In this document: positions 22,492-34,795 of the stretch, one piece after another
Position numbering within the stretch: position 1 is the first letter of the stretch
How the letters are laid out: the number at the start of each line of letters is the position of its first letter
Source of the DNA: Pomphorhynchus laevis
Lineage: Eukaryota > Acanthocephala > Palaeacanthocephala > Echinorhynchida > Pomphorhynchidae
Direction of reading: 5' to 3'
DNA: 64,000 bases
Assembly (NCBI GenBank): GCA_012934845.2
Contig: WNNJ02002664.1
Span: forward strand, 1 to 64,000
Translations under genes and position numbers: made by a program
The notes under the pieces: generated by a model
Seen by the model: only the letters and a program-made list of their open reading frames with translations
The model's database searches: none
Told to the model about the DNA's origin: nothing

Positions 22492-22711
22492 CTGACAGCA
22501 TTTGATTCATTAACTTCTCCTTGCTTCATCTCCTGTAACTTTGATGGTCTAAGTTCGAGATCGTAGTGTTCTATTCGTTCTGCTTCCTGTTGAGAATTTC
22601 CACCTTTAGAAATTACCGAAGAAGCCAACTGTTTAGCTTTTAAATTCGATATGCTACTAAGTCGCTGTATCTCAGCTTTCTTCTGTCTTGGCTGTCGATG
22701 CATCTTATAAT
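22492..22711 (-). CDS. Orphan internal exon of an unrecognised host gene
   Basis: On the minus strand a good acceptor (TTTTAACAG) precedes, and a good donor (CAG|GTAATT) follows, a 220-bp open segment. It encodes DYKMHRQPRQKKAEIQRLSS, ISNLKAKQLASSVISKGGN, EAERIEHYDLELRPSKLQEM and KQGEVNESNAV. The exon enters in phase 1 and leaves in phase 2. The piece is charged and helical, with a Lys/Gln-rich start, and has no membrane segment. I could not find convincing neighbouring exons by eye, and I do not recognise the protein. Its splice borders and residue mix make it the best host-exon candidate outside the CAF-1 gene. Confidence 0.5.
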
Positions 22712-22746
22712 CTGTTAAAATTTTAAATACATAAATGGAAAACAAC

Positions 22747-24360
22747 GAGACTGCGGAATAAAATTTCTCTATTATTATTAAAAAATAATAAGAGTATAAA
22801 AGTTGATTATAATAATAAATAGCATATGTTATTATTTAACTTTTAAAGTTTGTTATTATTCAATTATAAATTGTAATATAATTTTGTATTATATTCATAA
22901 TTTATACAGTATAAAATATTATTTATATTCTAAAAATTAATTTTACTTAGTATTATTTAGAATTCTAAATTAATTAGAATAAAAATTAATTGTAAACGTA
23001 TAATTTTATTTGAAAAGCAATTTAAAAATAAAATACGTTATACGTTATTAATTATATAATAATTAATATTATACCTTAGTATATTAATCTATACGATAAG
23101 TTAAGAAATTATTTAATCTAATTATCTATTATTAGATAATTATTTAAACTATCGAAAAATAATAATATTTAAATATAAATAACATTTCCAAATAAACAAT
23201 ATGAATTGTATAAATTTACATAATATTTAAAATATTAATAGATAAACAAATTTATGTAGATAATGTATTTTGTACCTTGAACATATCGGTATTGGCGCAT
23301 AAAAATACTTCAAACTAGCAAATAATTTACATTTCAAAATAACATCAACAGAAAATTGTCGATAACTTGACACTCACATTATATTAACTTCATCAGAAGT
23401 TTATCGATTTTATCTTTAATTTAAGAAATTCAATTGAAGCTTTTAAGAAGCGAGAAACATTGTTATTCACAAAATTTACAGATTCAACTTTCTCAATCAA
23501 TATTGAACTACTTATTGCAAAGTTGGGAATAGTTAGTAAATAAAGTGATCCATCTTATCACGAATCTTAAATAAATAAGGGTCACTATATTGTTTTTCTT
23601 TAAGCTGATTTAGCAATTGTTAGTTTCTCTTTAAACGTAAGAAAGATCGGGCATAGCATAAGCATTTATATAGCATTTAATTTAGCATTTATTTTTTTAT
23701 ACAATTCTGAATCTTTTAAGTTTATAGCGTATCTAACTTTTTAACTAATAACGGATTCGTTCGCATGCGTTATTTTAGATATTTTAGCTTGTAAACTGAG
23801 ACAACCAACTGTACCATTTGAATAACAATAAAAGGATAAGAGCACCGTAATACCAATACGATGACTTATCATTTTGAGATTAGGGCCACGAAAAGTCAAG
23901 AGCTTTGAGCTTGTGAACACTAAGAGTTTCACTCTTGAGCTCTTAAATTAAACTCTTAAGCTGTCAATGACTTCTGGAAATAAAGTCTATTTGGTTATAT
24001 GTAAATGCTTTTTAATTCGAGTGGATTATTAAAAATTAATAATTAATAATCAATAAATTATTATTAATAATTGGACAACCGGTAAAATAGAGCAAAATGA
24101 AGAAATTTGTCACCTTGTAGTTTGACTATTTCAACTTATAATTATACACATTATCTAGATTTGACTGTGGACATTTGCATAATTATTCTTTAAAGAAGCT
24201 CTTACTTGAAACTATTTCAATAACTTTTAGTAATCTCTGCGTAAAATACAATAAGCATTAAGACAATCCGATAATCAGCAATTAGTAAACCATATATGGC
24301 AGTAATTACAATTTCCAATGTACCATGTACCATTGTTACATTTACACATTGATTCATAGT
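22747..24360. other. AT-rich, no gene seen
   Basis: No supported feature. A 63-codon minus-strand frame at 23,741-23,932 has no recognisable motif. Confidence 0.45.
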
Positions 24361-24368
24361 TATATATA

Positions 24369-24805
24369 TTGAAGGAGTAAAAATGTTACATTAAAAATGT
24401 ACTACGTTACTTTTAATTTTATCCATTAAAAGAATAATTGTGTCATATTCATTGCTTTTAATTGGTAAATTGAATTTCAATTGTTAATTTCAAATTTAAT
24501 TTAACTTTAAAGACATTTCGATTATAAATAATTTACATAAAGCTAGCAAAAAATAAAGTATTATAGTATTATTATAGTATTATTATTGAAGGAGTAAAAG
24601 TGTTACATTGAAAATGCACTACGTTACTTTTAATTTTATCCATTAAAAGAATAATTGTGTCATATTCATTACTTTTAATTGGTAGATTGAATTTCAATTG
24701 TTAATTTCAAATTTAATTTAACTTTAAAGACATTTCGATTATAAATAATTTACATAAAGCTAGCAAAAAATAAAGTATTATAGTATTATTATAGTATTAT
24801 TAGAG
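24369..24805. repeat. 217-bp direct tandem duplication
   Basis: The unit beginning GAAGGAGTAAAA at 24,371 recurs at 24,588, a 217-bp period. The copies differ at only a few positions, so the duplication is recent compared with other repeats here. Each unit ends in short ATTATAGT repeats that may have prompted slippage or unequal exchange. Confidence 0.85.
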
Positions 24806-24877
24806 TATTTATATATACCCAAACAGCATTCAACATATTCAAAGAATTCAAAAATTATTAAAATAAATTTAAAGTCA

Positions 24878-25400
24878 TTAGCGGGAAATTTTTATGGATG
24901 GATAATAAATAATATACTTTGTATTAGAAAAATGTACTAGATAATCAAATTTCATCAGAGGAAATACATCATTAGCATGTATTTGGCCCCCCTTATATGT
25001 AAAGTTGAAGAATATAGTCCGAAACCTCATAACATAGCAATTTCTCAAATAATATACTTTGTATTAAAATAAGATACCAAATAATCAAATTTTAATATAT
25101 TTATATTTTATCGTATAAAATACTATATAATAATTGACTTTTATTTTAAATTTCAATTTTAAATTTTAACTATATATAACAATAAATTGTATAACATTTT
25201 ATATAATTATTTATTATTTATCTTTATTTTTATATATCGTATAAAATACGTAGACTCAATTATCTGACTCATCGTAGGAAATACGTCATTAGTATGTATT
25301 TAGCCCCGCTGCTATGATGTGTCCAGGTATAGTGGCAACCTAATAGCATATCACTTTATTATGATGACCTCTAATCTAAGTTCTAATACAAAGTTTAATC
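24878..25400 (+). mobile_element. PLE 3' end with head-to-tail terminal repeats
   Basis: The first part matches the end of the PLE coding region (AATTTTTATGGATGGATAAT) followed by the terminal-repeat core (GAAATACATCATTAGCATGT). A second terminal repeat begins near 25,262 (GGAAATACGTCATTAGTATG), right after the 3' part of the first. Head-to-tail partial repeats are usual for Penelope-like elements. No coding sequence besides the last codons remains; it is an old fragment. Confidence 0.7.
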
Positions 25401-25716
25401 AATTCGAAAAAAATTAGAGAATTCTTACATAAATCTAAATGATAGAAAATCTTCAAATTAAATAATATTTTTTAATTTATAAATGGTAAACATTAATAGT
25501 TAATTAATTAGATAAAAGCAGAGTATAAGTAAAATTTAGGTCATGACTTTATTACCGTTAAGAATTATATTAATAAGATCATTTCATATTTTTAAATATT
25601 TACGTTATTGATGTATATTATATCATTGAAAAATAAAATGAAAACTTCTTAAATTTAGATAATTTCAATTTGATAGTTAATTTGATAATTTTTAGTTTAA
25701 TATGATTTAATTAAAC

Positions 25717-25944
25717 ATGGTTTTAATAATTAGATTAAAATTTCATTTTATTAAAGCTGATCAGGAACAAGTTAAATCTATAATTATTACCGCAAAGGAA
25801 ATGATCAGAAAAGAACATTTGATTACTAAATTTACATTTTCAAAGATGTTTAATGCTTTCGCCATAGACTTAATAATAAAGTCACTAAAATTGAAACAAA
25901 GTCATATAAACTGTGCATACCGTATTTTAGACAAAGTAATGTAA
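25717..25944 (+). CDS. 75-codon ORF, unknown
   Basis: The frame reads LKFHFIKADQEQVKSIIITA, KEMIRKEHLITKFTFSKMFN, AFAIDLIIKSLKLKQSHIN and CAYRILDKVM. It is denser in charged and aromatic residues than chance AT frames nearby, but has no recognised motif and no evident promoter or splice sites. It could be a decayed exon or chance. Confidence 0.25.
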   Translation: MVLIIRLKFHFIKADQEQVKSIIITAKEMIRKEHLITKFTFSKMFNAFAIDLIIKSLKLKQSHINCAYRILDKVM

Positions 25945-26049
25945 ATGTAGAACTGATTATACTAATAGCGAAAATCTTAAAAGTAATACTGACCATGAAA
26001 ACGTAAAACTCTCTAGTAATATAATTTTAAAATGATTACTAGCTAATGT

Positions 26050-26215
26050 AACAGATGACATATTTTCCAGCCAATTTATATTCTGATTGAAGGAGTCGGG
26101 AGAATCAGACAGCGTAAACTGACTATGTTGTTTCGACTTTTGAGTCTCATCAGTAGGGGGATGGGGCACAACTGGATTGAAGTGCAGCATTCCTAGACAT
26201 CCCAATAAGTCCTTC
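26050..26215 (-). mobile_element. Hammerhead-bearing short retroelement, left inverted copy
   Basis: Minus-strand copy of an element that includes CAATCCAGTTGTG, a hammerhead core, and a tail with CTTCAATCAGAATA. It faces a second copy at 26,265-26,410 across a short spacer (GTACTAGT-rich). Both lack coding potential. Short non-coding elements with hammerheads, such as schistosome Sm-alpha-like SINEs and retrozymes, are the nearest known class. Confidence 0.6.
26108..26153 (-). ncRNA. Hammerhead ribozyme core, left copy
   Basis: On the minus strand: CTGATGA (26,153-26,147), stem II GACT-CAAA-AGTC (26,146-26,135), GAAA (26,134-26,131), stem III CAACATA...TACGCTG (26,130-26,110, two A-C mismatches) and TC (26,109-26,108) as the cleavage dinucleotide. 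Core nucleotides match the CUGANGA...GAAA...UH consensus. Stem I pairs only weakly with the flanks, so activity is doubtful. Confidence 0.6.
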
Positions 26216-26264
26216 TAGTACACAAGTTAGTGTACTGTTAGTTACTAGTACATGAATATGTACT

Positions 26265-26410
26265 AGAAAGACTTATTGGGCTGTATAGCGGTGCCGCACT
26301 TCAATCCAGTTGTGCAGCAGCCCATACTGATGAGACTCAAAAGTCGAAACAGCATAGAGTCAGTTTATGCTGCTGTTTAGTCTTTCCCGATTTCTTCAAT
26401 CAGAATACTA
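26265..26410 (+). mobile_element. Hammerhead-bearing short retroelement, right inverted copy
   Basis: Plus-strand partner of the left copy: ACTTATTGGG, CACTTCAATCCAGTTGTG, a hammerhead core and TTCTTCAATCAGAATA in the same order. The copies have diverged by many substitutions, so they are not a very recent duplication. Confidence 0.6.
26327..26374 (+). ncRNA. Hammerhead ribozyme core, right copy
   Basis: CTGATGA (26,327-26,333), stem II GACTCAAAAGTC (26,334-26,345), GAAA (26,346-26,349), then perfect 7-bp stem III CAGCATA...TATGCTG (26,350-26,372). The expected T-H dinucleotide after stem III is CT rather than TC here, so this copy is probably inactive. The left copy keeps TC at that place. 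Confidence 0.6.
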
Positions 26411-26495
26411 GCTAATGTATTCATTTTCTAGAATTAATATTATTAATTTTAGAAATTCATATTATTAATATTATTAATGCATTAATATTATTAAT

Positions 26496-27490
26496 TCTAG
26501 GTGGTAATAGTAGCCCAATTATAGCTGACTTGTTTGTAAGCTTTATAGAATATGAATTTGTTCATAACTGTGTAAAAACTAAATCTAAACAATATAAATA
26601 TATGAAATATATGTTTCGATACATTGATGATATATGTGTATTTAATTCTAATAATTTTTATTCAATTAGTGAGCGCATTTATACAGAAAGCCTTATTCTT
26701 AACAAAACCAATATTAATGATAAAGAAGGTGTATATCTAGATATGAACATTAAATTAACATTAACTAAAACTACTATTAATTTATATCGTAAAGATGACA
26801 TATTTAAATTTACAAGAAACATATTTTTGCATGAGCATTCATGCAAAAATATAATACAATATATTATAATATAATATAATATATTACAATATATAATATA
26901 ATATAATACATTAAAAAATGAAATTTTAAGAATTGCAACAATATGTAATGATATTGGCTTTCTTCAAAATCATTTAAATAATTTAATAGATACATATTTT
27001 AAACTAGGTTACTATAAAAATAACATCAAGCAGAAAATAGTAAAATATATAAATCAACACAATAATATAAAGAATAAATTTAAACTCTTAAGTGGCAAAT
27101 TTTAATGGATGGATAATAAATAATATACTTTGTATTAGAATAAGATACTAGATTTTTTTATCAGAGAAAATACATTATTGGCATGTATTTGGCTTTGCTG
27201 TTATGTTGGGTAGAGGAGTTAGGGGTCGAAACCTGATAGCATAGCAGTTCCTCCTGATGACCTCTAATTCTTATTCTGATACAACGTCTGTTATTTATTA
27301 GTCAATTCATAAAAATTACGTTTTTTTTAAATTTCAATTTTTTATTTTAACTTGATTTAAATTATAAAACATCTTATAACAATTATTAATTTTATTATTT
27401 AATTATTAAATTTTGATTTAGCATTATTATGCTTTGTTTATTTTATAATTATATTAAATACGTAGACTCAGTTAGCTGATTTGATTTATT
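26496..27490 (+). mobile_element. PLE fragment: end of RT plus terminal repeat
   Basis: Begins inside the RT block (GGNSSPIIADL) and runs through FRYIDDICVFNSNNF, NKTNINDKEGVYLDMNIKLT and the thumb to about 27,115, where KF is followed by the 3' end. The terminal repeat then follows (27,120-27,490) with the same core as at 800-905. Short AT-rich interruptions break the coding part near 26,870. It is very close in sequence to the element at 590-2,930. Confidence 0.8.
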
Positions 27491-27499
27491 AGGGTATGC

Positions 27500-27835
27500 A
27501 ATAATTTATTAAGAGAAATATATTACTTTTAAATAGTTGCTTTATTTTTTACAATATTGCCGGATTATTATTGTTGAAAATATAAATTGTTCGATAATTT
27601 AACAATTCGAAATTTAAAAGTATTGAAGTATTGAATTATTTGTTCCCTAATTACAATTTGATCGCATTTTTTATTTTCTAAAAAAATAAAACAATTAAAG
27701 AAATTATTTAAGTAGCAATAAAAATGATAAAATTTTGTTCAAATTTGATAGCAAACATTTTGAAAAATTTTGATTCTATATTGCATAATAATATTAATAT
27801 TAAACGTTAATATTAATAATAAATGATTATTATAT
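27500..27835. other. AT-rich, nothing seen
   Basis: No supported feature. Confidence 0.45.
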
Positions 27836-28146
27836 CTGGATCAAAGAAAGGAGGAAATTATTTTTGATATGATATTTCGCTGACTTCCGTTGGCATATTC
27901 AGAAAATTGCAATGATTGTAATTTATAATGTAATCAAATTATTATGATTATTATTATTTTATGAATTGGCTAATAAATAAGGGCGATTTCTATATAATAG
28001 AAATGGAGAAGGAATGCGGGAGAAATGTAATTTTCAGTAAATGCTAACAGTAGTTACCGAAATATCAAAATAATTTCTTCTTTTCTTTGATCCAGTCCAA
28101 ATAATTATTTATCAATAATGGATCATTATCAACTATTTAAAAAATT
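27836..28146. mobile_element. Fold-back (MITE-like) element, copy 1
   Basis: Terminal inverted repeats of about 65 bp: GGATCAAAGAAAGGAGGAAA at the left, and the complementary TTTCTTCTTTTCTTTGATCC near 28,074-28,094. Inner parts such as TTCGCTGACTTCCGTTGGCA pair with GCTAACAGTAGTTACCGAA. The same ends and flank (TTTATCAATAATG, ATCATTATCAACTATTTAAA) recur at 37.47-37.77 kb. No transposase is present. Confidence 0.65.
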
Positions 28147-29440
28147 AATAATATTAATTCTTAAAAGTAGGAATTAATTAGCCAGAATGATTTAAATGAA
28201 AATTTTTAATATCTTTACAGCTTTAGCAGTTTGCAATTATTTATTACTTGAGAAAATTAAATAAACTGAATTCGGTCAGATGAATGACTCCAGAAAATGT
28301 TTTGTGATTGGAACCAAAATCCTAAAACGAAAATATAAACACCAAGAATTGTATGAAAATATAAATACTTAAAATTATAATTGCTAAACTTTAGTGATAG
28401 ATGTGGTATCGCGAAATTGAATTTGAATAATTTGGTTTAGATTGATAAACACTAAAGTGAAGATGAGAAAATTAAAAGATGAGAAAATCCGGTTATAAAT
28501 TTATCAAATTCAGCTGGGATTTAAAATGAAGAAAATTTCAAAATTGATTAAATCATAATGTTAGAGCTTAAGGATATCTTATCAAATAAATGTCAAAAAT
28601 ATGTTTAACGCCTGCCATAATTTATTGATTATTATCACACTTTGATATGCAATTTCTGCATAAAAATTTCATAAGAAAACCAGTATGAACAAATCAACGT
28701 TCTCATAGATATAAGACAGTTCAACGCGTTCAATCCTCTGATTACTGTGAACAGAACAAAATCATCGCATACATTAATATTCTTCTCTATACGTGAAAAT
28801 CAGAAAACTGCATTCTCAAACAAATTTTTATATTAATCTTATTCCTAGAAATAAGAATTTTCCTTATTCCTTATTTCTAGTCTTAAAAAAGACTAGAAAT
28901 AAGTCTTTATTCTAAGATTACGGGGAATTTAATTTTGATATTATTTCTTGTTTTTGTTGGTGGATGTTGTGCTGCAAGATTTTAAGAGCATCATGATAAT
29001 CCAGATCTTAAATAACAAATTGTGACATTTTTATCGTGTACAGCGAAAATTATTGTATAATAAAAAATTTAAGCAGCATAAAGTTACTGTTTATATACAC
29101 TTCCATACATTTTAATAATTTTTAATTTACGAAAATCTGCTGATCTTAATAGTCTACAAATTATATTTAAAATATTATGTATAATCTCTTGAATGCCCGA
29201 GTTTAGAGCATTTAATTCATTACAGCTATTTATTAATGTTGCATCAGTATAACTTTAAAACTTTACAAATAAACGTCAACATTATAAAATCGCTAGATCA
29301 GTTTTTGAATTTTTTAATCATTTTGAAATTTCGGTGATTTCCAATCAAGGTATGCTATACCTATAGTGTGTCTACAGTCATTTTGAGATAACTTGCTAAT
29401 TTAAACTTGTAAATAACTTGCGAATTTAAATGCCATCTTT
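28147..29440. other. AT-rich intergenic, no gene seen
   Basis: No supported feature apart from short A/T palindromes such as CTTATTTCTAGTCTTAAAAA near 28,870. Confidence 0.45.
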
Positions 29441-32400
29441 ACGGTATTATTTAATAATAGTTTAAATTTATGTTAATTTATATTAATATCTATATTATAC
29501 CTATTTTATCATTAATATTAGTTTTATTATACAAGGCTACTTGGATAAATTTATTCGCTTATTGAATAAAAATTATTAGTCAAATACGCATATATCATCA
29601 ACATATCGAAACATATATTTCATACCTTTATATAATTTAGATTTATTTTTTACACAGTTATGAACAAATTCATATTCTATAAAGCTTAAAAATCAGTCAG
29701 CTATAATTGGGCTACTATTACCTTCCATTGGAACACCTTTTATTTGTCTAAATATTGATGTCCCTACTTATTTTTAAAACAGTTATGAACAAATTCATAT
29801 TCTATAAGGCTTAAAAATAAGTCAGCTATAATTGGGCTACTATAGTATCCCATTGGAACAGCTGTTATTTGTCTAAATATAGATGTCCCTACTTTTAAAT
29901 AATTTTGATTTATCAAAATATTTAAGGATTCTATTAATTCAATTTTATCCATATATTTATATTTACTTGATAGTTTAATTTTTGTTAGATAGGCGTTATA
30001 ATTATTATAACATATATATGTATATCTTTTTCCGAATATAAGATTAATTAATTTTACTAACGCTTCTTTGATATCTGCATAATCTAAATTTGTATAAAGC
30101 GTACTATTTCTAGTTGCTCATATACTCAAATATATTTTAATATTTTAAGTCTATTTTTCGAATAGTCTATTTTTATAACGAATAAATGCGTTATAAAAGT
30201 AAGAAGCTTGAGACAGATGAAGAAGAAAATACGATAAATGTGTAATTAATTATGGAAAAGTGTTTTATACCAATATTAATTTAAAAAACCTTAATATATT
30301 TCTTTAATGGTTTTAAATTCTTATAATAATTTTATTAATATAAACAGAAAGGGTTTTAATGTACATTTAAAAGCACTACATATGAACCTAGGTTTTATTG
30401 GATCTTTATGTAATTTTGAATTCCAATATAATGTAGGTATAGTTTTATTAGTATACTTTTATTGTTTTATTATCTGATTCAACCTTTATACCTTAATATG
30501 TATAAAGGTTGAATACCTATATACCTATTAAGGTATATCTCTATAGGCCTTATAGTTATTATAACATATATATATGTATATCTTTTTCCGAATATAAGAT
30601 TAATTAATTTTTCTATTGCATTTTTAATATCTGCTAAATCTAGATTTGTATTAAGCGTACTAAAATCGTGCGTGTTTATATTCCGAAAATTTATTCCTTT
30701 CGTGTGTTCTAAAAATTCTTTTGTGGAATTAATACTGAAATACTGTTTTATACCAGTATTAATTTCGACTACCTTGCAATATTTTTTAAAGTTTGTTTTA
30801 ATTGCTTTAAGTATTTTATTCATATAGGCAGAATGTAGTTTTAATGTACATTTAAAAGCGTTACATATGAACCAAGGTTTTATTGGATTTTTGTAAGTTT
30901 TATGCCATTTTTATTCAATGTCGAACAGTGACTTGTGATAATTGTTTCTAAACTAAAATCACTTCGTTCTATGCTGTATTTACATTTAAATCATTATAAT
31001 TAACTTCTTTCATCAGTATATCATAATAAAGCTTTTTGCATGTGAAGACAAAATTATTACTAGCTTTATCAATAGTTGTAACGATATGGCTATAAAGTGT
31101 ACTTAAGTTGTACATATTTATATTTTTAAAATTTATTCCTTTTGTACTTTCATCAATACTTTCATTAAATGAAAGTATACTTTCATTTCAGTTGCAATTT
31201 TGATTATCCTACAATATTTCTTGAAGTGCGTTTTAATTACTTTAAGTATTTTATTCATATTTTAGAACAAATTCATATTCTTAAAAACAAGTCAGCTATA
31301 ATTCTAAATTCGTTTTCCTTCGAGCGATCGCTTCCGAATAAACTTAAAGCTTTCCGAATCTGCTTCTCCACAATCTCGCCTTGATGATGGTGTATCTGAC
31401 TTCAGGTCTGAATGAATATAAAATATTCATTCATTTATTGAATGAATATATAAAGCTACTAAAGTATAGTATTATAGCAATTTAAAAATTCTTCTACGGA
31501 ACTAATACGTATGAATATTGCCTTTGATTGCCTTTATCTAGATTGCCTTGTACTAAAGAATAAAGATTAACATGTTTCATTTACATTTAAATCGTTATAA
31601 TTAACTTATTTCATCATAATAGCATAATAAAGCTTATTGAATATTAATACAAACTTATTACTAGCTTTATCAATAGTTGTTATTATATAGTTATGTTTTA
31701 ATTTAGTAAGTTCTGTATACATTTCTTTAGTAATTTGATCTTTCCTTTTATAATTGTTTGTTATTTTCATTTTCTCTCTAATTTTATCTATTATATAAGT
31801 TTTCCAAATGTTTATCTTTGATGTATTTAAACATCTACTATTAATCAACTTACCAAAGTAAGTATTTAAGTCATTATACAATGAATTGTGAGTTTTATTT
31901 TTATTGTTATTATTTAATCTATATTTATACCTTTTTGATAGCATTTTCCTTAATTCATTGTTTTCAATTAATTCTAGATTATGAGTGCATATATGTTCAC
32001 TTATTATATCAAAATTAAGACTTTTGCTATTGCATTCTGTTTCTAGAGTTCTTCTAATAGAAGTTATTTCTATAATATTAATATATTATAAATATATTAT
32101 TAATATATTATAATATTATATTCTATAATATTTTTATAATTTATTATCTATAATATTATCTATAATGTTACACATTTTTCGTTCATATAGAGGGGGTGTC
32201 ATAAATCTGATCCTATAACTTCTTTACTATAGTTTATAGTTTGATTTTTTTATAGTTTTAAAATAGGTAATAGTTTATATCTTATTTATGGAATATATTT
32301 ACTTAAACCTGATCCTATTATTTCTTTCTTTTAGAATTATTTAAAAGTCCGGCTATATTTATGTTATCTATGTTATCTTCATTTATTAATGAAGTTTATG

Positions 32401-32815
32401 ATTGGTTAGTATATATTTTTTTATTTCTATTTATTAGAATTTATTGTACGATTATAGTATTTTGTATTACAATAACTGTCTATTATACAACTTAGCCTAT
32501 CATAGTCGTTAATTAATTTTTGATTTATTGAACATATGATATCTTTAGAAAAACTTCTTATATTTACATAAAGATCTTTTAGCTTATTATCACTTAAAAG
32601 TTGTTTTAATATTTCTAATTGTTCATTTATATACATATCTTTTTTAATATTTTTAACTCTATTTTTCCTATTCCTTTTATCACCATGACTTCTTGGTTTG
32701 CGTTTAACCGGATTATTATAATATAGTTGTTTATTATGTATTATACTACTTCTGCCAATTCCTTGTACCACGTCATTCAATCCTAATGGGTACATGGAAT
32801 TAAGCGTTTTAATCT
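29440..32815 (-). mobile_element. Rearranged, broken Penelope-like element
   Basis: Minus-strand pieces of the same PLE family cover most of the protein, with duplications and gaps. The N-terminal region (32,795-32,427) reads YPLGLNDVVQGIGRSSI, KRKPRSHGDKRN and DYDRLSCIIDSY. The middle (31,944-31,606) has LSKRYKYRLNNN. RT parts lie at 31.1-30.48 kb and 29.96-29.56 kb, with the block around the catalytic region present twice in tandem (about 29,560-29,760 and 29,764-29,960). It supplies the N-terminal sequence missing from the 590-2,930 copy. Broken in many places; an old fossil. Confidence 0.8.
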
Positions 32816-34155
32816 AAAAGTCTTCTTTTTCTAATTGTTTTTGATCAATTAATCTTTTATTAAAAATGAAAGCAAACCAAACATTTTCAAACATACAATA
32901 TTTAAAACAGCGAAGTTTATAGTTGAATATTCGGCATCATCATTTATTTAAAAGTTATTAAAGCAATTTAATATTCAACTAAACCTGGGTATTACAAATA
33001 TTACAAAAGATTATTATAATCTTAAAGATTATTTTATATTCAACATTTTTAATAAACTCAACTTTTAAGTTGAAACGTTTTAAATTCATTCTGATGACTT
33101 CTAATTCTGAAGTTTATTCTGATTGACTATTAATCAACTCATAAAATACTGGATTGAAAACTATTGTTTGAACAACTTTCCTGAAAGTTTATTTATCAAT
33201 ATTAATATTTATTAACTAAAAATTAACTAAATATTAATTAAATATTTTAAATAGTTGATAATAAAACGCGACGTTTCATTTAATCTTTCAGCTAAGCGAT
33301 CTGATTTATCCGAACGTTTTATTTGATGGTGTTCTTTGTGAACTTTGCAAAACTCCAAAATTTAAAAATTTTGAAATAAACATGTATTTTTATTAGCTAT
33401 AATATTACCCGTCTTTTACAGCAGATAGCAAAAACTGCAAACCGTACAAGACAATGCGCTGAATAATGTCTTTGTTAATTTTATTAGAAAGCATTTTCAC
33501 TGTATACCAAAACTAAGGTTTCCGCTGTATCTTGAAAGTTACAGTGTCAAAATTTTTATTCTATTGCAAGAGAAATTGAGTACACGTTTATTTAACAGTG
33601 AAATCGAACTAGAGACGGATGAACATCGTATCGACAGGAAACATTAATCATACATGAATGTATGATGATCTCAAAGCCATTTCCTCTTCTTACATAAATT
33701 TTAAGAATAATGTGGCGTAGCACTCTTCTTTTTATTGTGAAATTGCCCAGTATTTAATACATAGTTAAAATTATCCGGTAAATGGGCATACATGAAGTTG
33801 TCTTATATAAGGACACAAACCAATAAGCACAAAATTTAGATCAAAAACAAATTAGATATATAACAACTTGTCGTGCACTAACATTTTTGGGAAATTCAGC
33901 ACTTAATTTACAAAAGTGGGAGGATCTAAAATCTTCGCAATTAATAATAAACTACACAAATAAATTTGCAAAACCTTAACATTTATAAGAGACAAACGGA
34001 TATTTTGCCAGTCTTAATTAAAAAGATATTCGATAGATAGATAAATAGATATATAATAAATAGATATATAATAAATAGATATATCTGCCGACTTCAGATA
34101 TCTTAAAATGTTCTGACTAAACCCTTATCATAATTAGAGTTTATTCATAAATATT
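32816..34155. other. AT-rich intergenic with a small PLE terminal scrap
   Basis: Around 33,088-33,150 CTGATGACTTCTAATTCTGA and GACTATTAATCAACTCATAA resemble the PLE terminal repeat. Otherwise nothing is seen. Confidence 0.4.
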
Positions 34156-34159
34156 TGAA

Positions 34160-34795
34160 GCTAATAAGGATTATCTAATAACGGGATAATCTTTATATTT
34201 CTGATTAAAAATCGTATAAAAATTTATTAGTTAATCATCCATATGATGATTATCTAATAAAGGGATAATCTTTATATTTCTGATTAAAAATCGTATAAAA
34301 ATTTATTAATTAATTATCCATATGATGATTATCTAATTAAAGGTAAATCTTTATATTTCTGATTAAGAATCGTATAAAAATATATTGGTTAATTATAAAT
34401 ATGATGATTATCCTTTAACGGGATAATATTGATATTTCTGATTAAAAATCGTATAAAAATATATCGGTTAATCATCCATATGATGATTATCTAATAAAGG
34501 GATAATCTTTATATTTCTGATTAAGAATCGTATAAAAATTTATAAGTTAATCATCCATATGATGATTATCTAATAAAGGGATAATCTTTATATTTCTGAT
34601 TAAAAATCGTAAAAAAATTTATTAGTTAATCATCCATATGATGATTATCTAATAAAGGGATAATCTTTATATTTCTGATTAAAAATCGTATAAAAATATA
34701 TTGGTTAATCATCCATATGATGATTATCCAATAACGGGATTATCTTTATATTTCCGGTTAAAAATCGTATAAAAATTTATATTTCTAATTAAGAA
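34160..34795. repeat. 79-bp minisatellite, about 8 units
   Basis: The block GGGATAATCTTTATATTTCT starts at 34,183, 34,262, 34,341, 34,420, 34,499, 34,578, 34,657 and 34,736, an exact 79-bp spacing with only substitutions between units. Each unit also carries the palindromic CATCCATATGATG. Confidence 0.92.

Noticed and set aside
23200-23400. Extra exon upstream of the 22.5-kb exon (acceptor and CAAG|GTACAA donor near 23,280)
   Set aside because: The reading phase does not join the 22.5-kb exon without a stop.
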